A stretch of DNA of 64,000 nucleotides from Streptomyces sp. NBC_01549 (GCF_026339955.1 NZ_JAPEPW010000001.1:4459001-4523000); one strand, 5' to 3'. Counted from the first letter of the stretch, positions 9,830 through 18,565 are shown. Notes: generated by a model from the letters alone, not told the origin. Numbers and translations are program-made.

Positions 9830-12487
9830 ATGGATCTTCGACTGCCCCGACTGCGCGGGCCCGCACGGCGAGGACCCCGACGGTGGTTCGCCGCCGCGGC
9901 CGCCGTCGTCGTGCTCGCCGGCGCCGGTACGTGGACCGCTGTCGCCTCGGACGACGGGCCGGCCGTCCACCGCACCGACCGCGTGATGACCACGGGCGCC
10001 GGGGTGAACATCGACACGTCGTACTTCACCGCGGGCTCCGGCCGCCGCCCCGCCGTACTTCTCGCGCACGGCTTCGGCGGCAGCAAGGACGACATGCGGC
10101 GGCAGGCGGAGCAGCTCGCCCGCGACGGGTACGCGGTGCTGACCTGGTCGGCGCGCGGCTTCGGCCGGTCCACCGGCAAGATCGGGCTGAACGACCCCAA
10201 GGGCGAGGTCGCCGACGTCTCCAGGCTCATCGACTGGCTGGCGAAACGGCCCGAGGTCCGGCTCGACAAGAGCGGCGACCCACGCGTGGGCCTCGCCGGA
10301 GGCTCGTACGGCGGGGCGATCTCCCTGCTGGCCGCCGGGTACGACAAGAGGGTCGACGCGATCGCCCCCTCGATCACGTACTGGAACCTGGCGGACGCGC
10401 TCTTCCCGAACGACGTGTTCAAGAAGCTCTGGGCCGGCATCTTCATCAACTCCGGCGGCGGCTGCGGCCACTTCGAGACGCAGCTGTGCGCGATGTACAA
10501 CCGGGTGGCGGAGTCAGGGAAGCCGGACGCCCAGGCGCGCGCTCTGCTGGAGGAACGCTCGCCGTCCGCCGTCGGCGACCGCATCAAGGTGCCCACGCTC
10601 ATCCTGCAGGGCCAGACCGACTCCCTCTTCCCGCTCGGCCAGGCCGACGCGATGGCCAAGGCGATCCGGGCGGGCGGCGCGCCCGTGGACGTCGACTGGA
10701 TCGCCGGCGGGCACGACGGCGGCGACCCGGAGACGAGCCGTGTCGAAGCGCGCGTCGGCTCCTGGTTCGACCGCTACCTGAAGGACGACAAGAACGCCGA
10801 CACCGGGCCCGCCTTCCGCGTCACCCGCACCGGCGGCATCGACTCCACCGACGGCGCCGCACAGCTGCGGGGCGCGAGCGCGGACACCTACCCCGGCCTG
10901 GAGAGCGGCGAGCACACCATCGCGCTGGGCGACGGCCGGCGCGAGCAGACCTTCCAGAACCCCGCGGGCGGGAGTCCGCCCGCGATCTCCGCCCTCCCCG
11001 GAATCGGCGGCACCGGCGGCCTGTCCCGGCTGTCCGCGCTCGGGCTCGGGGTGTCCCTCGACTTCCCGGGCCAGTACGCGCAGTTCGACGCCTCGGCACT
11101 CCGCAGTGACCTGCGGATCACCGGGTCGCCGACCGTGACCGTCCACGTCCGGTCGAGCACCGACGAGGCGGTCCTCTTCGGGAAGGTGTACGACGTCGGG
11201 CCGGGCGGCACCCAGCAGGTATTGCCCTCGCAGCTGGTGGCGCCGGTGCGGGTGACCGGCGCGAAGGCGGGCAAGGACGTCACGATCGTGCTGCCCGCGA
11301 TCGACCACGACGTCCGGAAGGGTCACCGGCTGCGCCTTGTCCTCGCTTCGACGGACCTCGGCTACGCCTCACCGGCGGCCCCGGCGACGTACACGGTCTC
11401 CCTGAAGGGCGACCTGCACGTTCCCACCGCCCCCGGTGTGAAGACCGCCGCCGCCGCGCTGCCCTCGTGGGTGTGGTGGCTGCCCCTGGCCGGAGCCCTG
11501 GTCGCCGCCGCACTCCTGCTGACCGGCCGTCGTCGTACGGCTCCGGTCGCGCCCGACCCCGAGCTCGCCGAAGTCCCGCTCCAGATCACCGACCTGAGCA
11601 AGCGCTACGCGAAGTCGGCGGACCGGTACGCGGTACGTGACCTGTCGTTCCGCGTGGAGAAGGGCCAGGTCCTGGGCCTGCTCGGGCCCAACGGCGCGGG
11701 CAAGACGACCACGCTGCGCATGCTGATGGGCCTCATCAAGCCCGACGGCGGCGAGATCCGCGTCTTCGGGCACGCGATCCGGCCGGGCGCCCCGGTGCTC
11801 TCCCGGGTCGGGGCCTTCGTCGAGGGCGCGGGCTTCCTGCCGCACCTCTCCGGCCGCGAGAACCTGGAGCTGTACTGGCAGGCGACGGGCCGTCCGTCCG
11901 AGGACGCCCACATGGAGGAGGCGCTGGAGATCGCGGGCCTGGGCGACGCGCTGGCCCGTGCGGTCCGCACCTACTCCCAGGGCATGCGCCAGCGCCTGGC
12001 CATCGCCCAGGCGATGCTGGGCCTCCCGGACTTCCTCATCCTCGACGAGCCGACCAACGGTCTCGACCCGCCCCAGATCCGCGAGATGCGCGAGGTCATG
12101 ATCCGCTACGTCGCCGCGGGCCGCACGGTCATCGTCTCCAGCCACCTCCTGGCCGAGGTCGAGCAGTCCTGCACCCACCTGGTGGTCATGGACCGCGGCC
12201 GGCTCATCCAGGCCGGCCCGGTGAGCGAGATCGTCGGCTCCGGCGACACCCTCCTCGTCGGTACGAGCGTGCCCGTGGAGGGGCCGGTCGTCGAGAAGGT
12301 CGACGCGCTGCCCGGCGTGGCCTCGGCCGTCGCCGCCGAGGGCGGGCTGCTGGTCCGCCTCGACGAGGGCGGCAGCGCCGAGCGCCTGCTCGTGGAGCTC
12401 GTACGACTGGAAGTCCCCGTGCGGTCGGTGGGCCCCCACCGACGGCTGGAAGACGCGTTCCTCACCCTGATCGGAGGTGCCGCATGA
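9830..12487 (+). CDS. Fusion of exported alpha/beta hydrolase and ABC transporter ATPase
   Basis: An 885-residue two-part protein. Residues about 19-40 form an N-terminal membrane segment. Residues 45-335 are an alpha/beta hydrolase of the X-Pro dipeptidyl-peptidase/CocE type, with nucleophile elbow GLAGGSYGGA and a C-terminal His in GGHDGGDPE; a beta-rich CocE-like domain follows to about 525. A second helix lies near 547-566. Residues 585-880 form a complete ABC ATPase with Walker A GPNGAGKTT, signature YSQGMRQRL and Walker B FLILDEPTNGLDP. The topology implied is hydrolase outside, ATPase inside. The stop overlaps the permease start. The ATG has no clear ribosome site and may be near-leaderless. 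The fusion runs without a break in frame. Confidence 0.85.
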   Translation: MDLRLPRLRGPARRGPRRWFAAAAAVVVLAGAGTWTAVASDDGPAVHRTDRVMTTGAGVNIDTSYFTAGSGRRPAVLLAHGFGGSKDDMRRQAEQLARDGYAVLTWSARGFGRSTGKIGLNDPKGEVADVSRLIDWLAKRPEVRLDKSGDPRVGLAGGSYGGAISLLAAGYDKRVDAIAPSITYWNLADALFPNDVFKKLWAGIFINSGGGCGHFETQLCAMYNRVAESGKPDAQARALLEERSPSAVGDRIKVPTLILQGQTDSLFPLGQADAMAKAIRAGGAPVDVDWIAGGHDGGDPETSRVEARVGSWFDRYLKDDKNADTGPAFRVTRTGGIDSTDGAAQLRGASADTYPGLESGEHTIALGDGRREQTFQNPAGGSPPAISALPGIGGTGGLSRLSALGLGVSLDFPGQYAQFDASALRSDLRITGSPTVTVHVRSSTDEAVLFGKVYDVGPGGTQQVLPSQLVAPVRVTGAKAGKDVTIVLPAIDHDVRKGHRLRLVLASTDLGYASPAAPATYTVSLKGDLHVPTAPGVKTAAAALPSWVWWLPLAGALVAAALLLTGRRRTAPVAPDPELAEVPLQITDLSKRYAKSADRYAVRDLSFRVEKGQVLGLLGPNGAGKTTTLRMLMGLIKPDGGEIRVFGHAIRPGAPVLSRVGAFVEGAGFLPHLSGRENLELYWQATGRPSEDAHMEEALEIAGLGDALARAVRTYSQGMRQRLAIAQAMLGLPDFLILDEPTNGLDPPQIREMREVMIRYVAAGRTVIVSSHLLAEVEQSCTHLVVMDRGRLIQAGPVSEIVGSGDTLLVGTSVPVEGPVVEKVDALPGVASAVAAEGGLLVRLDEGGSAERLLVELVRLEVPVRSVGPHRRLEDAFLTLIGGAA

Positions 12488-13347
12488 GCACGCTCGTCGA
12501 ACGGGCCGAGACGGCGGACGGGTACCGGGCACGGCACACGCTGCCGCTCCGCGTCGAGCTGCTGCGGCAGTTGAAGCGGCGCCGCACGCTCGTCATGGGC
12601 GCGATCCTCGCGGTGCTGCCCTTCGTGCTGGTCGTCGCGTTCGCGATCGGCGGTGACCCGGGCTCGCGCAACGGGCAGGTCACCCTGATGGACACGGCGA
12701 CCGCGTCGGGCGCCAACTTCGCCGCGGTGAACCTCTTCGTCTCCGCGGGCTTCCTCCTCGTCATCCCCGTCGCCCTGTTCTGCGGGGACACGATCGCCTC
12801 CGAGGCGAGCTGGTCCTCGCTGCGCTATCTGCTCGCGGCGCCCGTGCCGCGGGCCCGGCTGCTGTGGTCCAAGCTCACCGTCGCGCTGGGCCTCAGCCTC
12901 GCCGCGATGGTGCTGCTGCCGGTCGTCGCGATCGCGGTGGGCACGGCGGCGTACGGCTGGGGCCCGTTGGAGATCCCCACCGGCGGCGTGCTCTCCGCGG
13001 GCACCGCGGCCCAGCGGCTCCTCGTGGTCATCGCGTACGTCTTCGTGTCCCAACTGGTCACCGCGGGGCTCGCGTTCTGGCTGTCCACCAAGACGGACGC
13101 ACCCCTGGGCGCGGTCGGCGGAGCGGTCGGCCTGACAATCGTGGGGAACGTCCTGGACGCGGTCACCGCCCTCGGCCACTGGCGCGACTTCCTGCCCGCG
13201 CACTGGCAGTTCGCCTGGGCCGACGCCATCCAGCCCAACGCGGAGTGGGGCGGCATGATCCAGGGCACCGCGATTTCGATAACGTACGCCCTCGTCCTGT
13301 TCGCCCTGGCCTTCCGGGGTTTCCGGCGCAAGGACATCGTGTCGTAG
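12484..13347 (+). CDS. ABC transporter permease
   Basis: A 287-residue membrane protein with six hydrophobic segments, the first at LVMGAILAVLPFVLVVAFAI. It has the organisation of the ABC-2 permeases that pair with DrrA/CcmA-type ATPases. Its ATG overlaps the stop of the hydrolase-ATPase fusion, so the two are surely co-translated and most likely form one exporter or membrane-remodelling system. A large outside loop lies between helices 1 and 2 (GDPGSRNGQVTLMDTATASG). Substrate is unknown. Confidence 0.85.
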   Translation: MSTLVERAETADGYRARHTLPLRVELLRQLKRRRTLVMGAILAVLPFVLVVAFAIGGDPGSRNGQVTLMDTATASGANFAAVNLFVSAGFLLVIPVALFCGDTIASEASWSSLRYLLAAPVPRARLLWSKLTVALGLSLAAMVLLPVVAIAVGTAAYGWGPLEIPTGGVLSAGTAAQRLLVVIAYVFVSQLVTAGLAFWLSTKTDAPLGAVGGAVGLTIVGNVLDAVTALGHWRDFLPAHWQFAWADAIQPNAEWGGMIQGTAISITYALVLFALAFRGFRRKDIVS

Positions 13348-13510
13348 ATCTCCGGAGCGTCACCTACCGGTCTCGGCGGACGCCTTTCGTGGCCGCTTCG
13401 AGATCCATCCGCAACGCTCCGTAACGCACATCCGGGCCCCTTCGGGCGTCACAGTCACAGACGTCGGCCCATGGACGTCGGCAGACAGACGACTCACCGA
13501 GGGGGCACGG

Positions 13511-15106
13511 ATGACACGGACGGGGAACGACGACCACACAGGGCGACGGCGCCGGCAGTCGAGGATCGGGCGACCGGTCGCCACCCTGATCGGCCTGACG
13601 CTCGCGGGCGGCCTGCTCCTCACCGGCTGCGGCGCGGGCGACAGCAACGGCTCGTCGGCGGACGGTTCGAACAAGTCCAGCGGACGCGGGTTCCCGCAGC
13701 CCGCCCCGAACGGGACCTCCGGTACCTCCCAGGGCGAGCAGCGAGACACACCGACGGGCGACGCGAACCGCGAGGTCGCGCCGTCCCCCGACTACCTCTC
13801 CACCTTCGCCCTCGACGTCGACACCGCCTCCTACGGCTACGCCCGCCGCGCCCTGGCCGACGGCCGACTGCCCGACGCCTCGACCGTCCGCCCCGAGGAG
13901 TTCGTCAACAGCTTCCGGCAGGACTACCGGCGCCCCGACGGCAACGGCTTCTCGGTCACCGTCGACGGCGCCCGCACCCGGGAGAAGGGCTGGTCGCTGG
14001 TCCGCGTCGGCCTCGCCACCCGAGCGGCCGCGGACAGCGGCGAACGCCCGCCCGCCGCCCTCACCTTCGTCATCGACATCTCCGGCTCCATGGGCGAGCC
14101 CGGCCGCCTCGACCTCGCCCAGGACGCCCTCGGCGTGATGACGGACCGACTGCGCGACGACGACTCGGTCGCCCTGGTCACCTTCAGCGACGAGGCCGAG
14201 ACCGTGCTCCCGATGACCCGCCTCGGCCACCACCGCGAGCGCGTCCACGACGTGATCAGGGGGCTGGAGCCGACGGAGTCGACCAACCTCGGCGCGGGCG
14301 TGCGCACCGGGTACGCCACCGCCGTCAAGGGTCTGCGCGAGGGCGCCACCAACCGCGTCGTGCTGATCTCCGACGCCCTCGCCAACACCGGCGAGACCGA
14401 CGCGGACGCCATCCTCGAGAACATCTCCATCGCCCGCCGCGAGCACGGCATCACCCTCTTCGGCGTCGGGGTGGGCAGCGAGTACGGCGACGCCCTCATG
14501 GAGCGCCTCGCCGACAAGGGCGACGGCCACACGACGTACGTCTCGACCCCCGAGGACGCTCGCAAGGTCTTCTGCGACCAGCTCCCGCAGAACATCGACC
14601 TCACAGCCCGCGACGCCAAGGCACAGGTCGCCTTCGACCCGGAGACCGTCCAGCAGTTCCGGCTGATCGGATACGACGACCGTCAGGTCGCCGACGACGA
14701 CTTCCGCAACGACCGGGTGGACGGCGGCGAGGTCGGTCCCGGCCACACGGTCACGGCCCTCTACGCCGTCCGTACAAAGCCCGGCGCCTCCGGCCATCTC
14801 GCCACCGCCAGCGTCCGCTGGCTCGACCCCGACAGCCGCGCCCCGCACGAGGAGTCCGGCCAACTGGAGACCGGCTCCCTCGACGAGGATCTGTGGAACT
14901 CCTCCACCCGCCTCCAGGTCGACGCCGTGGCCGCGTACTTCGCCGATGACCTGCGCACGGGCGAGGACGACGGGAGCCCGCTCCCCGGCGCCCTCCCGCT
15001 GGGCGAACTCGCCGACCGCGCCCACCGGGTGGCGTCCGCCGCGGAGGACAAGGCGGTGGACGACCTGGCGGACGCGGTGGAGCGGGCGAGCCGGCTCATG
15101 GGGTAG
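13511..15106 (+). CDS. von Willebrand factor A domain lipoprotein
   Basis: A 531-residue secreted lipoprotein. The signal peptide ends in lipobox LLTG before Cys40 and is followed by a Ser/Asn/Gly-rich linker. Residues about 80-170 match the N-terminal region that precedes the VWA domain in YfbK-like proteins (SPDYLSTFALDVDTASYGYA). The VWA domain begins at LTFVIDISGSMGEPGRLDLA, with an intact metal-adhesion DxSxS motif and a later Thr in TESTNLGAG; a C-terminal YfbK-type domain follows. Such proteins display a metal-dependent binding surface on the membrane. A gaggggg ribosome site supports the start. There is no obvious partner nearby. Confidence 0.88.
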   Translation: MTRTGNDDHTGRRRRQSRIGRPVATLIGLTLAGGLLLTGCGAGDSNGSSADGSNKSSGRGFPQPAPNGTSGTSQGEQRDTPTGDANREVAPSPDYLSTFALDVDTASYGYARRALADGRLPDASTVRPEEFVNSFRQDYRRPDGNGFSVTVDGARTREKGWSLVRVGLATRAAADSGERPPAALTFVIDISGSMGEPGRLDLAQDALGVMTDRLRDDDSVALVTFSDEAETVLPMTRLGHHRERVHDVIRGLEPTESTNLGAGVRTGYATAVKGLREGATNRVVLISDALANTGETDADAILENISIARREHGITLFGVGVGSEYGDALMERLADKGDGHTTYVSTPEDARKVFCDQLPQNIDLTARDAKAQVAFDPETVQQFRLIGYDDRQVADDDFRNDRVDGGEVGPGHTVTALYAVRTKPGASGHLATASVRWLDPDSRAPHEESGQLETGSLDEDLWNSSTRLQVDAVAAYFADDLRTGEDDGSPLPGALPLGELADRAHRVASAAEDKAVDDLADAVERASRLMG

Positions 15107-15282
15107 CGGCGGCGGTCGGTCCGTCGCACACGCCGACGGCAGCGCGCGGACGACGGACTGGGACGCGCGACGTGTCGGTCGCCCGGTGGGCCGCTCCTGC
15201 GGATGCGCGTTCCAGCGGGCGTACGGGAAATGAGCGGCGAAGAGTGGTCCCCCGAGTAAGCCAAGAGGGCCACCGAGTACGC

Positions 15283-15317
15283 GAAAAGCGGGCCGCCGAG
15301 GTGCTCGGCGGCCCGCT
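15283..15317 (-). terminator. Rho-independent terminator of the first rodlin gene
   Basis: On the minus strand a perfect 14-bp stem, AGCGGGCCGCCGAG with its complement, encloses a 3-base loop and is followed by TTTT. It lies 16 bases beyond the rodlin stop codon and is one of the clearest terminators in the window. Confidence 0.88.
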
Positions 15318-15332
15318 CTCGCGGTGCTGGGA

Positions 15333-15740
15333 TCAGCTGTTGTTCGTGCCGTTGCCGGACAGGACCGGGATGTCGTCCAGGATGTGCGACAGCGGTTCGT
15401 CGCCCTTGGCCTGGGTGGAGTTCTCGACGCACTGCTGGTTCTGCGGGGCCGACAGGACCGGGACGTCCTGGACGGCGATCGGGACGACGCCGACGAGCGA
15501 GCCCACGTTGGCCTTCGCGGGCAGGCCGACGCAGGGCTTGTTCAGCGAGCCCTGGATGAGCGCCATCTGCGGGCTCATGCTGCCGTAGGTCGCCGAGTTG
15601 CCGAACGACTGCGTGGCGCCGTAGCCGCTGACGGACGTGGTGCCACCGTCGTCGCCGATCGCCAGAGCCTGGGGGGCGGCCGTGGCCGAGATACCGGCGA
15701 CGGAAGCGGCGATAGCCGCGGTTGCCCACAGCTTCTTCAT
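15333..15740 (-). CDS. Rodlin (RdlA/RdlB family)
   Basis: A 135-residue secreted structural protein that, in this family, organises chaplin filaments into the paired rodlets of aerial hyphae and spores. A signal peptide of about 28 residues ends in APQALA. The mature part has the family blocks GATQSFGNSATYGSMSPQMA, NKPCVGLPAKANVGSLVG and PVLSAPQNQQCVENSTQAKG, with two Cys. I start at the second ATG (15740) because aaggga then lies six bases upstream; the first ATG (15746) abuts that site. Its promoter motif is at 15789-15817 and its terminator follows directly. The copy at 15992 shares 231 identical bases. Confidence 0.92.
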   Translation of the reverse strand: MKKLWATAAIAASVAGISATAAPQALAIGDDGGTTSVSGYGATQSFGNSATYGSMSPQMALIQGSLNKPCVGLPAKANVGSLVGVVPIAVQDVPVLSAPQNQQCVENSTQAKGDEPLSHILDDIPVLSGNGTNNS

Positions 15741-15788
15741 GTTCATTCCCTTCGGAAAGCGGACTCCTGTTGGGGAGCTGCATGATCA

Positions 15789-15817
15789 TCAACTGGGCAG
15801 ACCGCCCAAGGGTTGCG
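15789..15817 (-). promoter_or_regulatory. BldN-like promoter of first rodlin gene
   Basis: Read on the minus strand, CGCAAC is followed after 17 bases by AGTTGA, about 50 bases before the rodlin start. It matches the CGNAAC-N16-NGTTGA pattern found before the other rodlin and two chaplins here, and what I recall of the sigma-BldN consensus. Confidence 0.55.
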
Positions 15818-15948
15818 GGTAGTGCCCCATTTGGCCCAACGTGGCGGGTCGCTCGGCAGGGGTGTTGTCGAGTTTCTACGGATAGGGCGGGAGCCTTCTC
15901 TTCGGCGCGTGACTCGGCACATGAATTGTCACGTTTAGAAGGCGGGCC

Positions 15949-15978
15949 GGCGGGCCGCCGAGAATTCCGCGGCCCGCC
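15949..15978 (-). terminator. Hairpin after second rodlin gene
   Basis: GGCGGGCCG (15949-15957) pairs with CGGCCCGCC (15970-15978), 13 bases beyond the stop of the second rodlin gene on the minus strand. There is no T-run, so termination is probable rather than certain. Confidence 0.5.
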
Positions 15979-15991
15979 AGCGGGAAAAGTG

Positions 15992-16402
15992 CTACTTGTT
16001 GCCGACACCGTTGCCGGACAGGACCGGGATGTCGTCCAGGATGTGCGACAGCGGTTCGTCGCCCTTGGCCTGGGTGGAGTTCTCGACGCACTGCTGGTTC
16101 TGCGGGGCCGACAGGACCGGGACGTCCTGGACGGCGATCGGGACGACGCCGACGAGCGAGCCCACGTTGGCCTTCGCGGGCAGGCCGACGCAGGGCTTGT
16201 TCAGCGAGCCCTGGATGAGCGCCATCTGCGGGCTCATGTCGCCCGTGGTCGCCGAGTTGCCGAACGACTGCGTGGCACCGACGCCGCTGCTGGACGTCGT
16301 GCCACCGTCATTCCCGGTCGCCAGCGCCTGCGGCGCGGCAGCAGCGGAAGCGCCGACGGCGCAAACGGCGACCGCGGCGGCGGTCATGAACTTCTTGATC
16401 AC
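15992..16402 (-). CDS. Rodlin (RdlA/RdlB family), second copy
   Basis: A 136-residue rodlin with signal peptide IKKFMTAAAVAVCAVGAS ending in APQALA. The mature sequence is nearly the same as its neighbour, differing mainly at SSSGVGATQ, TTGDMS and the C-terminal GVGNK. I start at a GTG (16402) because family members begin directly with (M)IKKFM and ggaa lies about seven bases upstream; a longer ATG start would add eleven residues with no family support. Bases 16008-16238 are identical to 15349-15579 in the other rodlin gene. Both probably act together with the chaplins encoded next door. Confidence 0.92.
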   Translation of the reverse strand: MIKKFMTAAAVAVCAVGASAAAAPQALATGNDGGTTSSSGVGATQSFGNSATTGDMSPQMALIQGSLNKPCVGLPAKANVGSLVGVVPIAVQDVPVLSAPQNQQCVENSTQAKGDEPLSHILDDIPVLSGNGVGNK

Positions 16403-16450
16403 TGGCTGGTTCCATTCTGAAGAAACCCCGTCCACCGGAGCGTTTTTGGT

Positions 16451-16478
16451 TCAACCGCCGCGGACGCCCTTGGTTGCT
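16451..16478 (-). promoter_or_regulatory. BldN-like promoter of second rodlin gene
   Basis: Read on the minus strand, AGCAAC is followed after 16 bases by GGTTGA, about 50 bases upstream of the GTG start. Spacing and distance match those seen before the other rodlin gene. Confidence 0.55.
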
Positions 16479-16522
16479 CCGATTCATCCTGATGGCCCAT
16501 GGGGGCCGATCGGGTGAATCAC

Positions 16523-16550
16523 CGAAACTGGTCCAGGATCACCGGGTTGA
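16523..16550 (+). promoter_or_regulatory. BldN-like promoter of first short chaplin gene
   Basis: CGAAAC (16523-16528), 16 bases, then GGTTGA (16545-16550). It lies some 280 bases before the chaplin start, implying a long leader. It is back to back with the rodlin promoter at 16451-16478, so this 425-base gap holds a divergent pair of the same promoter type. I see no gene in the gap. Confidence 0.5.
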
Positions 16551-16827
16551 TACGAGAGTAGGAACATGTGTCTTCATGGAGAAAGGAACCCCGCACTCTT
16601 CTGGGCATTCAAGGGAACCGTTTCTTCTCGTATGGGTGTTCGTGTGCGTCTCGGTGTCCATTCGAAGGCAGGGCGATTCGAGTGAATTCCCAAGCGGCGC
16701 ACGTTCTTTAGTTTCTTCGGACGGTCCTCCCTCGTTTACAGGCTGCAGGTCGTGGTGCGAGCAGCTCAAGGTGTGCTCGCTCGGTTTCGGCCGTCATAGG
16801 GCCATGACCGCAGAGAAAGGAAAACAC

Positions 16828-17061
16828 GTGAAGCACAAGAAGAGCGCTGTTGTTGTCGCCGGCGCGATCATGGCCTTGGGGATGGGCGCCCCGGCCTTCG
16901 CGGACGCCGGTGCCGAGGGTGCCGCCGTCGGCTCGCCGGGTGTCCTCTCGGGCAATGTGATCCAGGTTCCCATTCACATCCCCGTCAACGCGTGCGGCAA
17001 CACGGTCGACGTCATCGCCCTGCTGAACCCGGCGTTCGGCAACAGCTGCACCAACGGCTGA
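16828..17061 (+). CDS. Short chaplin
   Basis: A 77-residue secreted amphipathic protein of the short chaplin type (ChpD-H). A signal peptide ends at GAPAFA. One chaplin domain follows, with SPGVLSGNVIQVPIHIPVNA, then CGNTVDVIALLNPAFGNSC with the two Cys that form the family's disulphide, and a final TNG. Chaplins self-assemble into amyloid-like films that let hyphae leave the aqueous surface. The GTG at 16828 is chosen because gaaagg lies seven bases upstream. The leader is long and starts from a BldN-like promoter. The long chaplin gene follows within 110 bases and may be co-transcribed. Confidence 0.93.
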   Translation: MKHKKSAVVVAGAIMALGMGAPAFADAGAEGAAVGSPGVLSGNVIQVPIHIPVNACGNTVDVIALLNPAFGNSCTNG

Positions 17062-17167
17062 CGCGACAGCACCAGCCTTTCCGGCTGCGTCACGGTCGGC
17101 CTTGGGCCACTCTTTCGGCTCCAAGGCCGGCTTTCCTCACTTCGTTTCAAGCAGGAAGACAACGAGA

Positions 17168-18052
17168 TTGCGACAGAACCTGAGTAGGGGAATCGTCATG
17201 GCCGCGGCCACGACGAGCATCCTGTCCCTGTACGGCACCCCCGTGTTCGCGGACTCGCACGCGGACGCCAGCGCTACGGACTCGCCCGGCGTCGCGTCGG
17301 GCAACAGCGTTCAGGTTCCGGTGCACGTGCCGGTGAACGCCTGCGGCAACACTGTCAACGTGATCGGCGCGCTCAACCCGACCTTCGGGAACTCCTGCAT
17401 CAACGGCTCGGGTTCACAGGGCCGCACCTCCGGCGCCACGGCGTCCGGCAGGACCCAGGGCTCGCCCGGCGTTCTGTCGGGCAATCTCGTCCAGGCCCCG
17501 GTGGACGTTCCGGTGAACGCGTGCGGCAACACGGTCGACGTCGTCGCCCTGCTGAACCCGGCGTTCGGCAACAGGTGCGGGAACGAGACCGGGGGCACCG
17601 TCAACACACCGCCGGTGACGCCTCCGGTGACGCCTCCGGTGACGCCTCCGACCGTGCCGCCGGTGACGCCTCCGGTGACGCCTCCGACTGTCCCGCCGGT
17701 GACGCCGCCGGTGACGCCGCCGACCGTCCCGCCGGTGACGCCTCCGGTGACGCCTCCGACCGTGCCGCCGGTGACGCCTCCGGTGACGCCTCCGACTGTC
17801 CCGCCGGTGACGCCGCCGGTGACGCCTCCGACCGTGCCTCCGGTGACGCCTCCCGGCACGACGCCGACGACACCCGCCACCCCCCCGCGGACCTTCCGGG
17901 AGACGATCGTGCCCGTCTCTCCCTCCGAGAATCCGCCCACCCTGGCGCACACCGGCAGTGAGAACGTGCTCGGGGCCTCGGCCGCCGGCGCCGCGCTGCT
18001 GATCGGCGGAGCCATCCTGTACCGACGAGGTCGAGTCGCCTCCCGCCGGTAG
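17168..18052 (+). CDS. Long chaplin with two chaplin domains and sortase signal
   Basis: A 294-residue cell-wall-anchored chaplin of the ChpA-C type. The signal peptide ends near GTPVFA. Two chaplin domains follow, each with a pair of Cys (CGNTVNVIGALNPTFGNSC and CGNTVDVVALLNPAFGNRC). Then come six copies of a 12-residue Pro/Val/Thr spacer, an LAHTG sortase motif, a hydrophobic helix and an RRGR tail. I start at TTG 17168, giving (M)RQNLSRGIVMAAA like known long chaplins, with aggaag nine bases upstream. Sortase would link it to peptidoglycan, to anchor the chaplin film. The rigid Pro-rich spacer is longer and more regular than I expect for the family. Confidence 0.9.
   Translation: MRQNLSRGIVMAAATTSILSLYGTPVFADSHADASATDSPGVASGNSVQVPVHVPVNACGNTVNVIGALNPTFGNSCINGSGSQGRTSGATASGRTQGSPGVLSGNLVQAPVDVPVNACGNTVDVVALLNPAFGNRCGNETGGTVNTPPVTPPVTPPVTPPTVPPVTPPVTPPTVPPVTPPVTPPTVPPVTPPVTPPTVPPVTPPVTPPTVPPVTPPVTPPTVPPVTPPGTTPTTPATPPRTFRETIVPVSPSENPPTLAHTGSENVLGASAAGAALLIGGAILYRRGRVASRR
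17612..17850 (+). repeat. 36-bp coding repeats (PPVTPPVTPPTV) in long chaplin
   Basis: Six head-to-tail 36-bp units encode PPVTPPVTPPTV, preceded by one extra PPVT. Third-position choices (cct/ccg, gtg/gtc, acc/act) alternate in blocks, suggesting expansion by duplication of pairs of units. The peptide should form a stiff polyproline-like stalk between the second chaplin domain and the sortase motif. Confidence 0.88.
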
Positions 18053-18064
18053 TCACGACACTCT

Positions 18065-18096
18065 GGGTGCCGGACGCTTCGCCGCGCCCGGCACCC
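18065..18096 (+). terminator. Terminator of the long chaplin gene
   Basis: GGGTGCCGG (18065-18073) pairs with CCGGCACCC (18088-18096), starting 13 bases after the stop and followed by aatt. Confidence 0.75.
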
Positions 18097-18537
18097 AATT
18101 GTGCTGTCCCCTTTCTCCTTCTGCTCCTTGATGTCGGCCTGTACGCGCATGGCCGCGTCCCGCCCGTGCCTGGTCCCCGGGCGCTGGGACCCGCTCGCCG
18201 CCCGGCTCCGCGTGCGGCCGCGGCCGTAACCCTCGTACGAGCGTGGCCGCCATGAAGCGGCCCGGCGCCGAGGACCCGAAGTCCCGGTCGGCCTCCGAGA
18301 ACCGCCGACCACCACCGCCAGACTCCTGCGCGGCTCGCCGGCCGGCAGCCCGAGCTGCTCGCAGCTCACCCCGAAACCCCGAGGCTGCGATGAGGTGTTC
18401 GGAGTCTGATTCCGGCATCCCCTGGTAAGGAGCCTCGGGCGGCTTTCGACTCCAGCCGCTGACCCGCGTTTATCGGTTAAACCCCTGAATGTATCGGAAT
18501 GGTGGAGTTCGTGACGATGAGATCACTCCTTTGGAGC

Positions 18538-18565
18538 CGCAACTCGTGCGTGTGCCGCGCGTTGA
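18538..18565 (+). promoter_or_regulatory. BldN-like promoter of second short chaplin gene
   Basis: CGCAAC (18538-18543), 16 bases, then CGTTGA (18560-18565), 57 bases before the chaplin ATG. It is the best match in the set to the sigma-BldN pattern as I recall it. Confidence 0.6.

Noticed and set aside
17612..17850. Regular repeats suggesting a CRISPR array
   Set aside because: The units are contiguous, lack variable spacers and encode an in-frame Pro-rich segment of the long chaplin.
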